Positions 55,579 through 64,000 of a stretch of DNA of 64,000 nucleotides are shown here, in pieces. Positions within the stretch are counted from its first letter, which is position 1, and each line of letters begins with the position of its first letter. Source of the stretch: CAVYPR01 sp963770505 (GTDB taxonomy: Bacteria; Actinomycetota; Acidimicrobiia; Acidimicrobiales; RAAP-2); assembly GCA_963770505.1 (NCBI GenBank), contig CAVYPR010000003.1, positions 1 to 64,000 on the forward strand. Reading direction: 5' to 3'. Under the pieces are notes generated by a model. It saw only the letters and a list, made by a program, of their open reading frames with translations. It searched no databases and was not told the origin of the DNA. Both the position numbers and the translations under genes were made by a program.

Positions 55579-56931
55579 ATGCAGGTCACCATCGTCGGCG
55601 GGGGCAGCTACCAGTGGACCCCCGAGCTGCTGGCCGATCTCCTGGGCACGCCGTCGCTCAAGGGCATGCACCTCGTGCTCGAGGACATCGACCCCGAGCC
55701 GCTGCCCAAGATGGAGGCGCTGGCCAACAAGGTGAACGAGGCGCTCGGGGCGGGGGCCACGGTGTCGACCACCACCGACCAGCGGCGATCCCTCGAGGGT
55801 GCGGACTTCGTGATCGTCACCATCTCCACCGGCGGCTTCGACTCCATGGCCGTCGACATCGACGTCCCCGCCCGCCACGGCATCCGCCAGTCCGTGGGCG
55901 ACAGCGTCGGCCCCGGGGGGATCAACCGGGCCCTGCGCAACGTGCCGGTGCTGGTGGGTGTGGCCCGGGACATGGAGGAGCTCTGCCCCGATGCCTGGCT
56001 CCTCAACATCACCAACCCCATGACCAGCCTCACCCGCTCCATCTGCCGAGCGTCACGGGTGAAGACCGTGGGTCTCTGCCACGAGGTGGGCAACTGGTGC
56101 CTGGACCTGGCCATCGCCCTGGGCAAGCCGGTCGAGGCGATCCGGCCCACGGTGGTGGGGGTGAACCACTTCCCGGTGGTCACGGCCCTCGACGTGGACG
56201 GGACCGACGGCTTCGAGATCCTGGCGGCGATGGTCGACGAGGCCGGGGGCCTCGGGGCCCTGGCCCCCCACCCCGGTCGCCCCGAGGCCGAGGAGTTCTC
56301 GCGGCTGGACTTCGCCCAGCGCCATCTGCTGAAGCTCACCCTGCTCGAACGCTGGGGGGCCCTCCCGGCCGCCGGCGACCGCCACGTCGCCGAGTTCCTG
56401 CCGTCGGTGCTCACCGAGGAGTCGGGCTGGGGGGCGGCCTTCAACATCGAGCTCACCCCGATCGCCCTGCGCCAGGAGCACCAGACCGGCTACATCGCCG
56501 ATGTGGACGCCTGGCTGGCGGGGACCAAGGACCTCCAGACCTGGCAGTCCGGCGAGCTGCCGGCCCCGGTCATCGACTCGCTGCTCACCGGCACCCGCCG
56601 GGAGCTGCCCCTCAACATCCCCAACGCCGGTCAGTGCCCCGACCTACCGGCCGACGCCGTGGTCGAGTCGATCTGCACCGTCGACGGGGACGGGATCACC
56701 GGGCGCGACCGGGCCCACGCGCCGGCGGCACCGACCGAGGTCCTGCGGCGCCACGTGGCCGTGCAGGAGATGACGGTGGAGGCGGCGCTCACCGGTGACC
56801 GGGGGCTGGCCGCCGCCGCCTTCGCCCTCGACCCGCTGGCCGGCCGGGGCGACATCCACCAGACCGACACCATGGTGGAGGAGCTGCTGGCCGGCACCTC
56901 GCGGTGGCTGCCGCAGTTCGCACGATCCTAG
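55579..56931 (+). CDS. NAD-dependent GH4-family-like glycosidase
   Basis: Protein of 450 residues, AGAGGACG upstream of ATG 55579. The NAD site is VGGGSYQWTPEL (6-17), followed by LEDID, GDSVGPGGINRALR and NITNPM (143-148). Metal and catalytic residues Cys167-His168 (GLCHEV) and Asn196-His197 (GVNHF) match GH4 enzymes such as alpha-galactosidase or alpha-glucuronidase, which act by redox-elimination using NAD and Mn. GH4-like families also include related NAD-dependent glycosidases on other sugars, so the substrate is open. First gene of the catabolic operon. Confidence 0.88.
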   Translation: MQVTIVGGGSYQWTPELLADLLGTPSLKGMHLVLEDIDPEPLPKMEALANKVNEALGAGATVSTTTDQRRSLEGADFVIVTISTGGFDSMAVDIDVPARHGIRQSVGDSVGPGGINRALRNVPVLVGVARDMEELCPDAWLLNITNPMTSLTRSICRASRVKTVGLCHEVGNWCLDLAIALGKPVEAIRPTVVGVNHFPVVTALDVDGTDGFEILAAMVDEAGGLGALAPHPGRPEAEEFSRLDFAQRHLLKLTLLERWGALPAAGDRHVAEFLPSVLTEESGWGAAFNIELTPIALRQEHQTGYIADVDAWLAGTKDLQTWQSGELPAPVIDSLLTGTRRELPLNIPNAGQCPDLPADAVVESICTVDGDGITGRDRAHAPAAPTEVLRRHVAVQEMTVEAALTGDRGLAAAAFALDPLAGRGDIHQTDTMVEELLAGTSRWLPQFARS

Positions 56932-56943
56932 GAGGGACACCGC

Positions 56944-57831
56944 ATGCAGCTGGGCTTCATCGGACTCGGCGCCATGGGACTGCCCATGACCCGGCACCTG
57001 CTCGAGGCCGGCCACCAGGTGACCGTGACCTCCCGGAGCCGAGGCCCCATCGAGGCGGCGGTGGCGCTCGGGGCGGTCGAGGGCGCCTCGCCCGCCGAGG
57101 TGGCCGCCGCCGCCGAGGTGATCTTCCTCTGCGTGCCCAACTCGCCCGAGGTGGTGGCGGTGGTCGACGCCATGCTGGGCGCCCTCGGTCCGGGCAAGAC
57201 GGTCGTCGACTGCTCGACCATCGACCCCGAGGTCGAGCGGGAGCAGCACCGCCGGGTGGCGGCCACCGGGGCCCGCTACCTCGAGGCCCCGCTGTCGGGG
57301 GGGACCGCCGGGGCGGAGAAGGGCACGCTCACCCTCATGGTGGGCGGCGACGCCGACACCCTGGCGGACGTCCGGGGGGCCATCGATCCCTTCGCCACAC
57401 TGGTGGTGCACGTGGGCGGGCCGGGCATGGGCCAGGTGGTGAAGCTCTGCAACAACATGATCTACGCCGCCCAGATGGTGGCCACGGCCGAGGCCACCGC
57501 GCTGGCCGTCAAGTCGGGCGTCGACCCCCACAAGCTGTTCGAGGTGGTGACCCACGCCACCGGCGACTGCGTGGCCGTGCGGACCCGCATGCCGGTGGCC
57601 GGGGTGGTCCCCGAGAGCCCGGCCTCCAACGGCTGGAAGCCCGGGTTCATGACCGACCTCATGGCCAAGGACCTGGACCTGGCCCTGGCCTACGGGGCCA
57701 GAGAGGGCGTGCCGCTCACGACGACGGCCACGGCGCGCCAGGCGCTGACCGCGGCCAGCACCGCCGGCTACGGGCGGGAGGACTTCTCGGCGGTGACCAA
57801 GGTCGTGCTCGGCCTGGCCGGGGCGGGATGA
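56944..57831 (+). CDS. Beta-hydroxyacid dehydrogenase (HIBADH/GarR/SLA-reductase type)
   Basis: Protein of 295 residues, 12 bases after the GH4-like gene with AGGAGG in the gap. The N-terminal Rossmann motif is GFIGLGAMGLPM, then DCSTIDP, the substrate loop APLSGGTAGAEKGTL, and catalytic Lys167 (VVKLCNN). The family reduces or oxidises semialdehydes such as tartronate semialdehyde, methylmalonate semialdehyde or sulfolactaldehyde. Between a glycosidase and an aldolase, it probably handles the three-carbon semialdehyde or hydroxyacid released by the aldolase; the exact compound is unknown. Confidence 0.9.
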   Translation: MQLGFIGLGAMGLPMTRHLLEAGHQVTVTSRSRGPIEAAVALGAVEGASPAEVAAAAEVIFLCVPNSPEVVAVVDAMLGALGPGKTVVDCSTIDPEVEREQHRRVAATGARYLEAPLSGGTAGAEKGTLTLMVGGDADTLADVRGAIDPFATLVVHVGGPGMGQVVKLCNNMIYAAQMVATAEATALAVKSGVDPHKLFEVVTHATGDCVAVRTRMPVAGVVPESPASNGWKPGFMTDLMAKDLDLALAYGAREGVPLTTTATARQALTAASTAGYGREDFSAVTKVVLGLAGAG

Positions 57832-58637
57832 CCGCGGCCGACGCCGGCGGCCGGCCCGCCGGCGACCGGCTCCCGGTGCCGTCGCTGATCCTGGCCGCCG
57901 ACCACCGGGCACGCGGGGTGGTCACCATCGAGCGGTACGAGGACTACCGCCGGGCGCTGGCCGCGGCCCTTCCCCACTGCGACGGCCTGCTGGCCACGGC
58001 CCAGCCCATGGGTGACCTCTCGGCCTCCGGTTCGCTCGGCCCGGGCCACCGCACCTACCTCTCGCTCAACCGCACCGGCCTGGCCACCTCGGCCTTCGAG
58101 CTCGACGACCGGCTCGTGGCCAGCGTCTGGCGGGCGGCCGAGGACGGCTGGACCGGGGTGAAGCACATGACCCGCATCGATCTCGAGGACCCGGTCACCT
58201 CCGGGGCCCTCGAGCTCCTCGGCCAGGTGCTCGAAGAGGCGAGGTCGGCCGGGCTGGAGGCACTGGTGGAGTCGGTGGTCTGGCGGGACGGGTCCATGGC
58301 CCGCGACACCGACTCGGTGGTCTTCGCCGCCGTGGTCGCCCACGACATGGGCGCGCCGGTGCTCAAGGTCCCGGTCCCCGACGCAGCGGCCGGCGGGGCG
58401 CGGGTCGAGGCGGTGGCCCGGGTGGTGGCGAGCGTGGGGGTGCCGGTCCTCTTCTTGGGGGGGCCGCGCCGCGAGGGGGGCAGGGACCTCCTCCTGGACG
58501 AGGTGGCCGACGTCATGGCCGGCGGCGGCGCCGGCATGGCCGTGGGCCGCGCCGTCTACCAGGACCCGGACCCGGCCGGCGCGGCGCGGGCGGTGGCCGA
58601 CGTGGTCCACGGCACGGGCGGGCCGCCGGGCCCTTGA
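57828..58637 (+). CDS. Class I (Schiff-base) aldolase, LacD/DeoC-like
   Basis: Protein of 269 residues; ATG overlaps the previous stop (ATGA). AADHRARG near the N-terminus and PVLKVPVPD with Lys180 as likely Schiff-base lysine match the class I TIM-barrel group that contains tagatose-bisphosphate aldolase LacD, sulfofructose-phosphate aldolase and Cgl0158-like enzymes. The segments FLGGPRREGGRD and GGGAGMAVGRAVYQ form the phosphate-binding end of the barrel. It would split a phosphorylated sugar made by the kinase encoded next. Confidence 0.82.
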   Translation: MTAADAGGRPAGDRLPVPSLILAADHRARGVVTIERYEDYRRALAAALPHCDGLLATAQPMGDLSASGSLGPGHRTYLSLNRTGLATSAFELDDRLVASVWRAAEDGWTGVKHMTRIDLEDPVTSGALELLGQVLEEARSAGLEALVESVVWRDGSMARDTDSVVFAAVVAHDMGAPVLKVPVPDAAAGGARVEAVARVVASVGVPVLFLGGPRREGGRDLLLDEVADVMAGGGAGMAVGRAVYQDPDPAGAARAVADVVHGTGGPPGP

Positions 58638-60091
58638 TCCTCACCGTCGACTTCGGGACCAGCGTCACCAAGGTGGCGCTGTGGACGGAGGACGGGCTGG
58701 TGACCCTGGCCCGGGCGCAACTGGCGACCGCCCGGCCCGAGGTGGGGTGGGCCGAGCAGGACCCCTTCGGGTGGTGGACGGCCGTGGTCGTGGCCTGCGC
58801 CGACGCCCGCGCCGCCGCCCCGGCCGCCTTCGGGTCGGTGGAGGTCGTGAGCTGCTCGGCCGCCCGCCAGACCTTCGTGCCGCTGACGGCCGCGGCGGAG
58901 CCGCTGGGCAAGGGCCTGGTGTGGTCGGACCGGCGGGCCGTGGCCGAGGCGCCGGCCCTGGCCGAGAGCCTCGGGGGGGACGAGGCCGTCCGGCGTCGCA
59001 CCGGCGTCCCGCTCGACGGGGGGGCCGTCGCCGCCAAGATCGCCTGGATCGCCGCCCATCAGCCGGGCCGCCTGGCCGCCAGCGACTGGCTGCTGTCGCC
59101 GCGGGACCTGGTCGTCTGGCGGCTGACCGGGGAGGTGCTCACCGACGCCACGCTGGCCTCGCGCACCGGCCTCTACGACACCGGTGGCGAGGTGGTCCCC
59201 GAGCTGGCCGGCGCGGCCGCCGGCAAGCTGCCCCCCGTGGTGCCCTCGGACCACGTGGCCGGGGCCCTGCGGGCGGTGCCCGCCGCCGAGCTGGGGCTGC
59301 CGCCGGGGATCCCGGTGGTGATCGGGGCCGGGGACCGCCAGTGCGAGGTCCTCGGGGCCGGCGCCTCGCTCGAGCGCCCGATGGTCAGCTGGGGCACCAC
59401 CGCCAACGTGTCGGTGCCCACGGGCACGGACCGCCCCGACCCGCCGCCGGCCGGGGCCGTGGTCTCGCGCGCCGCCGACGGCGGGTGGATGCTCGAGGGC
59501 GGCCTCTCGGCGGCCGGCTCCTTCCTGGCCTGGCTGGGGCGGGTCTGCGGCCGGGACTCCGACGACCTGGCCCGGCTGGCCGCGGACAGCCCGCCCGGGG
59601 CCCGGGGCGTGGTGGCCGTCCCCTGGCTCGACGGCGCCCGGGCCCCCTGGTGGCGCGACGACGCCCGGGCCGGCTTCGTCGGGCTGGCCTCGGCCCACGA
59701 CGCCGGCGACCTGGCCCGCGCCGTCCTCGAGTCGGTGGCCTGGGAGGTGGAGCGCTGCCTGGTGGCCGTGACCTCGGGGCGGCCGGGCGGCCCGCCGGCG
59801 GTGGGCCTCACCCTGGGGGGTGCGGGGACCGGCGTCCCGCTCTGGGTGGACGTCCTCACCTCGGTCACCGCCCTGCCCGCCACCCGCCGGCGCTCGGGCG
59901 AGGCGGCCTCGGCCGGGGCCGCGCTGCTGGGGGCCTCGGCGATCGGCCGCGCGCTCTCCCTCGACCAGCTCGACCCGGTCGTGGCCGAGATCGAGCCCGA
60001 CCCCGCCGGCGTCGACCTCTACCGGGCGCTGCGCCCGGTGGCCGACCGCGTGGCCGGGGCGCTCCTCGACCTCGGGCTCGGCGCCTCGTGA
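58634..60091 (+). CDS. FGGY-family carbohydrate kinase
   Basis: Protein of 485 residues; TTG start overlapping the aldolase stop (TTGA). The N-terminal phosphate loop is ILTVDFGTSVTKVALW. The segments GWAEQDP and WSDRR and the catalytic-region IGAGDRQCEVLGAG, where an Asp acts as base, follow, and the C-terminal FGGY signature region contains LTLGGAGTGVPLWVDVLTSV. Overall like xylulokinase or gluconokinase. It would phosphorylate a pentose, hexose, alditol or sugar acid released upstream in the pathway. Confidence 0.9.
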   Translation: MILTVDFGTSVTKVALWTEDGLVTLARAQLATARPEVGWAEQDPFGWWTAVVVACADARAAAPAAFGSVEVVSCSAARQTFVPLTAAAEPLGKGLVWSDRRAVAEAPALAESLGGDEAVRRRTGVPLDGGAVAAKIAWIAAHQPGRLAASDWLLSPRDLVVWRLTGEVLTDATLASRTGLYDTGGEVVPELAGAAAGKLPPVVPSDHVAGALRAVPAAELGLPPGIPVVIGAGDRQCEVLGAGASLERPMVSWGTTANVSVPTGTDRPDPPPAGAVVSRAADGGWMLEGGLSAAGSFLAWLGRVCGRDSDDLARLAADSPPGARGVVAVPWLDGARAPWWRDDARAGFVGLASAHDAGDLARAVLESVAWEVERCLVAVTSGRPGGPPAVGLTLGGAGTGVPLWVDVLTSVTALPATRRRSGEAASAGAALLGASAIGRALSLDQLDPVVAEIEPDPAGVDLYRALRPVADRVAGALLDLGLGAS

Positions 60092-60104
60092 GGGGCCGGC
60101 GCTG

Positions 60105-61358
60105 ATGCGCGTCCGCCTCCCCTACGGCCGCCGCCACCTCGACGTCGAGGTCCCCGACGACGCGGTGGTCGTCGAACCGACCGACCGCCCTGGCCTCTTC
60201 GACCAGGGCCGGGCGGTCTCCCAAGCCCTGGCCGCGCCGGTCTCGGGCCCGCCGCTGGCCGGGCTGGTGGGAGCCGGCGACCGGGTGGCGGTGGTGTTCC
60301 CCGACATCACCCGCCCGATGCCCAACCGCACCGTCCTGCCCCCGCTGCTGGCCGACCTCGAGCGGCTCGGGGCGGGCCCCGAGCGCGTGGTGCTGCTGTG
60401 CGCCACGGGGACCCACCGGGCGGCCACCGACGAGGAGATGGCCGAGCTGGTGGGGAGAGAGATCGCCGGCCGCTACCGCATCCACCAGCACCGGGCCGAC
60501 GACCCGTCGCACGTGGTGGTGGGGCGGGTCGACGGGGTCGACGTCGCCCTCGACGCCCGCTACGTCGAGGCCGACGTGCGCATCTGCACCGGCTTCGTCG
60601 AGCCCCACTTCTTCGCCGGGTTCAGCGGCGGGCCCAAGGGGGTCTGCCCGGGGCTGGCGGCCGCCGACACCATCCTCGAGGCGCACAGCCCGTCGCGCAT
60701 CGCCGACCCGGCCGCGACCTGGCTGCGCACCGAGGGCAACCCGGTGCACGACTTCGTGCGCGCCGCCACCGCCCTGTGTCCGCCCACGCTCAGCGTGGAC
60801 GTGACCCTCAACAGCCGCCACGAGCTCACCGCGGTCTTCGCCGGCCCCCTGCCCGACGGCCACCGTGCGGCCTGCGGGGCGGTCGAGCGGACGGCGGTGC
60901 GCCGGGTGGGGGGCCGCTTCGACGTGGTGGTCGCCACCGGGGGCGGCCACCCGCTCGACCGCAACCTCTACCAGGCGGTCAAGGGCATGGCCGCCGCCGA
61001 GCGGGTGGTGGCCGACGGCGGGACGGTCCTGCTGGCCGCGGCCTGCGGCGACGGCGTACCGGCCGACGGCGCCTTCGCCCGCCTGCTGGCCGGCGCGGCC
61101 ACGCCGGGCGACCTGGCCTCGGCGGCCGGACGCTCGGAGGCGGATCGCTGGCAGGCCCAGGTCATGGGGCGGGTCCTGCGGCGGGCGCGGGTCCGTCTGC
61201 ACACCGACGGGCTGTCCGGCGCCGAGGTCCGCGGGGCGCTCTTGGACCCGGTGGACGACCTGTCCGAGGCGCTGGCCGAGTCGCTGGCGGCCGCCGGCGA
61301 GGGCTCCCGCTGCTGCGTGCTGCCGCAGGGACCACTGGCCGTGGCCGAGGCCGACTGA
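60105..61358 (+). CDS. larA: LarA-type nickel-pincer-dependent racemase/epimerase
   Basis: Protein of 417 residues from ATG 60105. The key residues of lactate racemase are present with the right spacing: His104 (TGTHR), His168 (EPHFF), Lys178 (GGPKG) and His194 (EAHS), matching His108, His174, Lys184 and His200 of the Lactobacillus enzyme; FPDITRP is also kept. LarA homologues racemise or epimerise alpha-hydroxy acids using the NPN nickel cofactor, so larB, larC and larE must be elsewhere. In a sugar-breakdown operon the substrate is more likely a sugar-derived hydroxyacid than lactate itself. Confidence 0.9.
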   Translation: MRVRLPYGRRHLDVEVPDDAVVVEPTDRPGLFDQGRAVSQALAAPVSGPPLAGLVGAGDRVAVVFPDITRPMPNRTVLPPLLADLERLGAGPERVVLLCATGTHRAATDEEMAELVGREIAGRYRIHQHRADDPSHVVVGRVDGVDVALDARYVEADVRICTGFVEPHFFAGFSGGPKGVCPGLAAADTILEAHSPSRIADPAATWLRTEGNPVHDFVRAATALCPPTLSVDVTLNSRHELTAVFAGPLPDGHRAACGAVERTAVRRVGGRFDVVVATGGGHPLDRNLYQAVKGMAAAERVVADGGTVLLAAACGDGVPADGAFARLLAGAATPGDLASAAGRSEADRWQAQVMGRVLRRARVRLHTDGLSGAEVRGALLDPVDDLSEALAESLAAAGEGSRCCVLPQGPLAVAEAD

Positions 61359-61408
61359 GGCCCGAACAGGCTCAAACGGGCGTTCAGGTGCCCCCCCGGC
61401 GCCGACGG

Positions 61409-61414
61409 TACAGT
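61409..61414 (+). promoter_or_regulatory. TACAGT -10-like element for a leaderless transcript
   Basis: TACAGT ends seven bases before ATG 61422, and there is no ribosome-binding sequence before that ATG. This is the geometry of leaderless actinobacterial genes. TTCAGG at about 61383 is a poor -35 candidate. Confidence 0.4.
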
Positions 61415-61421
61415 CTGGCCG

Positions 61422-63626
61422 ATGGCGGACCAGGTGCTGTTCGACTTCACGGTCCCCGACGAGCTTCTGCAGGAGGCGCTGTCGACCCACCGCGACCAAG
61501 CGGCGGTGGCCGACGTGGCCATGATGCCGGGCACCGGCGAGGGCAAGGCGCCGCCGCTCATCGGCATCCTGCAGAAGTACGGCTACGCCCCCCTGGTCCT
61601 CCTCACGGCGGCGGCCATGGTGCCCGGCACCTTCGGCAACGGCATCGCCATCATCGGCAAGAACCTCGAGGCGTCGTTCCACATCCACAACACCGCGCTG
61701 GCGGCGATCGCCTTCGTGGCCCAGGTGGCCCAGTTGCTGTGGGCGGTGCCCCTGGCCCTCCTGGCCGACCGGGGCAGCCGCAAGCTGGTGGCCGCCGGGG
61801 CACTGTTCGTCTTCGCCATCTTCGCCTCGCTGATGGCGATCTCGCCCAACGTGTGGGCCTTCGCCTTCTTGTACCTGGCGGCGTCGGTGGGCTCGGGGGT
61901 GAACAACACCGTCCACAACTCGTATCTGTCCGACGCCTACCCGACCGAGAGCCGAGGGCGCATCTTCAGCTGGCACAACCTGGCCACACCGCTCTCGGCC
62001 ACGGTCGGGATCCTCTTCTTCGGCTTCATCGTCACCGTCGCCCACAACTGGCGCTACGGCCTGCTACTGGCTCTCGCCGGCATCCCCCTCAGCTTCGCCC
62101 TCCTCACCATTCGCGAGCCCGACAAGGGGGCCAACGAGGCCAGCCACATCCTCAAGTCCTCGGGCATGGACGTCCAATCCCAGCAGGAAAAGGCGCCCCG
62201 AGTGCTCCTGGGGCCGGCGGTCACCCGCCTGCTGCGGATCCGCTCCCTCTACTACGAGCTCATCGCCGTGGCCATCCTGGGCTTCGCCGGGACCGGGGCC
62301 CCGCTCTTCGGCAGCCTCTTCTTCTCCGACAAGTTCCACCTCGACGTGGCCGGGCGCAGCGAGGTCTACGCCATCATCGGCCTGGCCGCCTTCCTGGGGC
62401 TCCCGGTGGCATACGTGGTGGGTGACCGTTACTTCCGCAAGGCACCCCAGCGGCCGCTGGTGATCTCGGGCATCTGCATCAGCGTCTACGGCATCTTGTA
62501 CGTGACCTCGCTCTACGTGCCCTCCCTGGGAGCCTGCGTGGCCCTGCAGACGCTGGCCAACGCGGCGGTCGCCCCGCTCGCCATCTGCATCTTTCTGACC
62601 CTGGCCGCCACCGCGCCGCCCGAGATGCGCACGATCTGCTTCGCCATGTTCGGCGTCTTCTCCCTGGTCTTCGGCGGGTTCACCGGCAGCGTCCTGCTGG
62701 GGGCGGTCTCCGACGCCGTGGGCGGGCTGCACGGCATCGTGGTGGCTCTCACCCTGATCGGGCCGGTCTGCGTACTGGGCGGGATCTTCCTCATCGTGGG
62801 GTCGAAGTATGTGCGCGGCGACATCACCCTGGTCATCGAGGACGTCCTCGAGCGCTACGCCGAGGGCAAGCGGCGGGCCTCCGGCGGGGCCATCCCGGCC
62901 CTCCAGGTCCACAACCTCGACTTCTTCTACGGCACCAACCAGGTCCTCTTCGACGTGAACCTCGAGGTGGCCGAGGGCGAGATGGTGGCCCTCCTGGGGA
63001 CGAACGGGGCGGGCAAGTCGACGCTCCTGCGTGCGGTGTCGGGGCTCGAGCACCCCCACCGCGGGGTCATCCGCATCTTCGGCGCCAACTGCACCTACCT
63101 CGAGCCCGAGCAGATCATCGACCTCGGGGTGTCTCTGCTGGTGGGAGGGAAGATGACCTTCCCCGGTCTCACCGTGCGGGACAACCTGCGCATCGGCGAG
63201 CACACCTTCCGGCGCGACAAGGCCCGGGCGGCCCGGGCCATTGACGAGGCGCTCGACGTCTTCCCCGAGCTGGCCTCGCGCATCGACCAGCAGGCCGGCA
63301 CCCTCTCCGGCGGCGAGCAGCAGATGCTGGCGCTGGCCCGGGTGATGATGACCAGGCCGCGCCTGCTCATGGTCGACGAGCTGGCCCTCGGGCTCGCCCC
63401 CAAGACCGTCGACCGACTGATGGGCATCGTGCGGGGGGTCAACGCCGAGGGGACGACGGTCATCTTGGTGGAGCAGAGCGTGAACCGGGCCATGCACCTG
63501 GCCGGCCGGGCGTTCTTCCTCGAGCGCGGCGAGGTCCGCTTCGACGGCCCGACCGCCGAGCTGCTGGGGCGGTCCGACCTCCTGCGTCCGGTGTTCCTGG
63601 CCGAGGCCGGCACCGGACTGAGCTGA
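61422..63626 (+). CDS. MFS permease fused to a LivF-type ABC ATPase
   Basis: Protein of 734 residues. Residues about 45-465 hold some 12 membrane segments with MFS features (ALLADRGSRKL between segments 2 and 3, and YPTESRGRIF). Residues about 485-734 are a complete LivF-like ATPase with Walker A LLGTNGAGKST (about 526), signature LSGGEQQML (about 628), Walker B RLLMVDELALGLAP and VEQSVNRAMHLA. One unbroken frame links them. LivF normally pairs with LivG and the LivH/LivM permeases; here a LivH-type gene follows at once. The fused protein may energise a branched-chain-amino-acid-type importer or couple two transport modes. Confidence 0.9.
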   Translation: MADQVLFDFTVPDELLQEALSTHRDQAAVADVAMMPGTGEGKAPPLIGILQKYGYAPLVLLTAAAMVPGTFGNGIAIIGKNLEASFHIHNTALAAIAFVAQVAQLLWAVPLALLADRGSRKLVAAGALFVFAIFASLMAISPNVWAFAFLYLAASVGSGVNNTVHNSYLSDAYPTESRGRIFSWHNLATPLSATVGILFFGFIVTVAHNWRYGLLLALAGIPLSFALLTIREPDKGANEASHILKSSGMDVQSQQEKAPRVLLGPAVTRLLRIRSLYYELIAVAILGFAGTGAPLFGSLFFSDKFHLDVAGRSEVYAIIGLAAFLGLPVAYVVGDRYFRKAPQRPLVISGICISVYGILYVTSLYVPSLGACVALQTLANAAVAPLAICIFLTLAATAPPEMRTICFAMFGVFSLVFGGFTGSVLLGAVSDAVGGLHGIVVALTLIGPVCVLGGIFLIVGSKYVRGDITLVIEDVLERYAEGKRRASGGAIPALQVHNLDFFYGTNQVLFDVNLEVAEGEMVALLGTNGAGKSTLLRAVSGLEHPHRGVIRIFGANCTYLEPEQIIDLGVSLLVGGKMTFPGLTVRDNLRIGEHTFRRDKARAARAIDEALDVFPELASRIDQQAGTLSGGEQQMLALARVMMTRPRLLMVDELALGLAPKTVDRLMGIVRGVNAEGTTVILVEQSVNRAMHLAGRAFFLERGEVRFDGPTAELLGRSDLLRPVFLAEAGTGLS

Positions 63627-63632
63627 GCCGAG

Positions 63633-64000
63633 ATGTCTATCCCGGGGTTCGTGCTGGTCCAGGGTGTGGTCGTCGGGCTCAATTACGGCCTGCTGGCACT
63701 CGGCCTGGTCCTCGTCTACAAGACCAACCGCGTCCTCAACTTCGCCCAGGGACAGCTCGGCGTGGTGGCCGCCGTCTTCCTGGTCAAGTGCACCAGCGGC
63801 TTCCACTTCAACTACTGGTTCTCGCTGGTGCTGGCCGTCGGCCTGGCTGCGGCCATGGGCGCGCTGAGCGAGCTCTTGCTGCGGCGGCTGTTCAACCGTC
63901 CGAGGGTGCTGGTCATGGTGGCCACCATCGGCCTGTCCCAGGTCCTGTTCGTCTTCACCGCCCTGCCGTTCATCCTCCCCCACAACCTCTCCAAGCCGTT
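63633..64000 (+). CDS. LivH-type branched-chain amino-acid ABC permease (partial)
   Basis: The first 122 residues of a membrane protein cut by the window end. The N-terminus LNYGLLALGLVLVYKTNRVLNFAQGQLG is spread over the first two membrane segments and matches the LivH/LivM signature for high-affinity branched-chain amino-acid-like importers. ATG 63633 follows the fusion gene's stop by six bases, so they share an operon. LivM, LivG and a binding protein are expected beyond the window. Confidence 0.88.
   Translation, partial: MSIPGFVLVQGVVVGLNYGLLALGLVLVYKTNRVLNFAQGQLGVVAAVFLVKCTSGFHFNYWFSLVLAVGLAAAMGALSELLLRRLFNRPRVLVMVATIGLSQVLFVFTALPFILPHNLSKP

Overview
The window comes from a high-GC Gram-positive bacterium of the Actinomycetota. 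GC is high throughout, starts are mixed ATG/GTG/TTG, and stop/start overlaps (GTGA, ATGA, TGATG) are common. Marker families are a deazaflavin (F420)-type nitroreductase pair, a DtxR regulator, an Rpf-like muralytic protein, a ClpS adaptor and a surface protein ending in an LAxTG-type (class E sortase) signal. An Acidimicrobiia-like host would fit, but that placement is inference; no rRNA or other phylogenetic marker is present.

Positions 1 to about 7.2 kb look like an integrative mobilizable element: tyrosine recombinase, DUF2293 protein, MOB relaxase with a MobC-like partner, an excisionase-like HTH protein, and an AbiEi/AbiEii-type toxin-antitoxin pair behind a palindrome-rich promoter. 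Twelve-base iterated repeats flank the mobilization genes, a perfect 20-base palindrome lies upstream of the DUF2293 gene, and a tRNA-3'-end-like sequence at 7200-7224 may be the right attachment site. About 1.2 kb without a recognisable gene follows.

From 8.6 to 21.1 kb lies one giant surface-protein gene: signal peptide, about 820 unique residues, 12 tandem copies of a roughly 270-residue unit (two DUF11-type Ig-like domains each), a Pro-Ala-Val-Ser stalk, an LAFTG sorting motif, a membrane segment and an arginine tail. As sequenced it contains two frameshifts, each at a place where two repeat alleles differ by an indel. A small lipoprotein gene follows.

From 22 to 38.6 kb are an OmpR-type response regulator and a convergent multi-GAF hybrid histidine kinase, a hydrolase group (beta-lactamase-fold esterase, alpha/beta hydrolase, amidohydrolase, DUF3089 secreted hydrolase, MarR), then housekeeping genes: glutamine-amidotransferase-like protein, PspA, mismatch DNA glycosylase, DtxR regulator, ClpS, EamA-like permease, Rpf-like protein and nitroreductase.

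From 38.7 to 51.5 kb, a minus-strand operon carries MarR, a heterodimeric ABC exporter and a double-hotdog thioesterase. Next come a MerR regulator and a tightly coupled four-gene operon (circularly permuted ATP-grasp, alpha-E, transglutaminase, ACT). Divergent from it is a three-gene ABC-2 exporter. From 51.7 to 64 kb are an amino-acid permease, an SDR/nitroreductase/SDR operon, a catabolic operon (GH4-like glycosidase, beta-hydroxyacid dehydrogenase, class I aldolase, FGGY kinase, LarA-type nickel-pincer racemase), and an MFS permease fused to a LivF-type ABC ATPase followed by a LivH-type permease cut by the window end.
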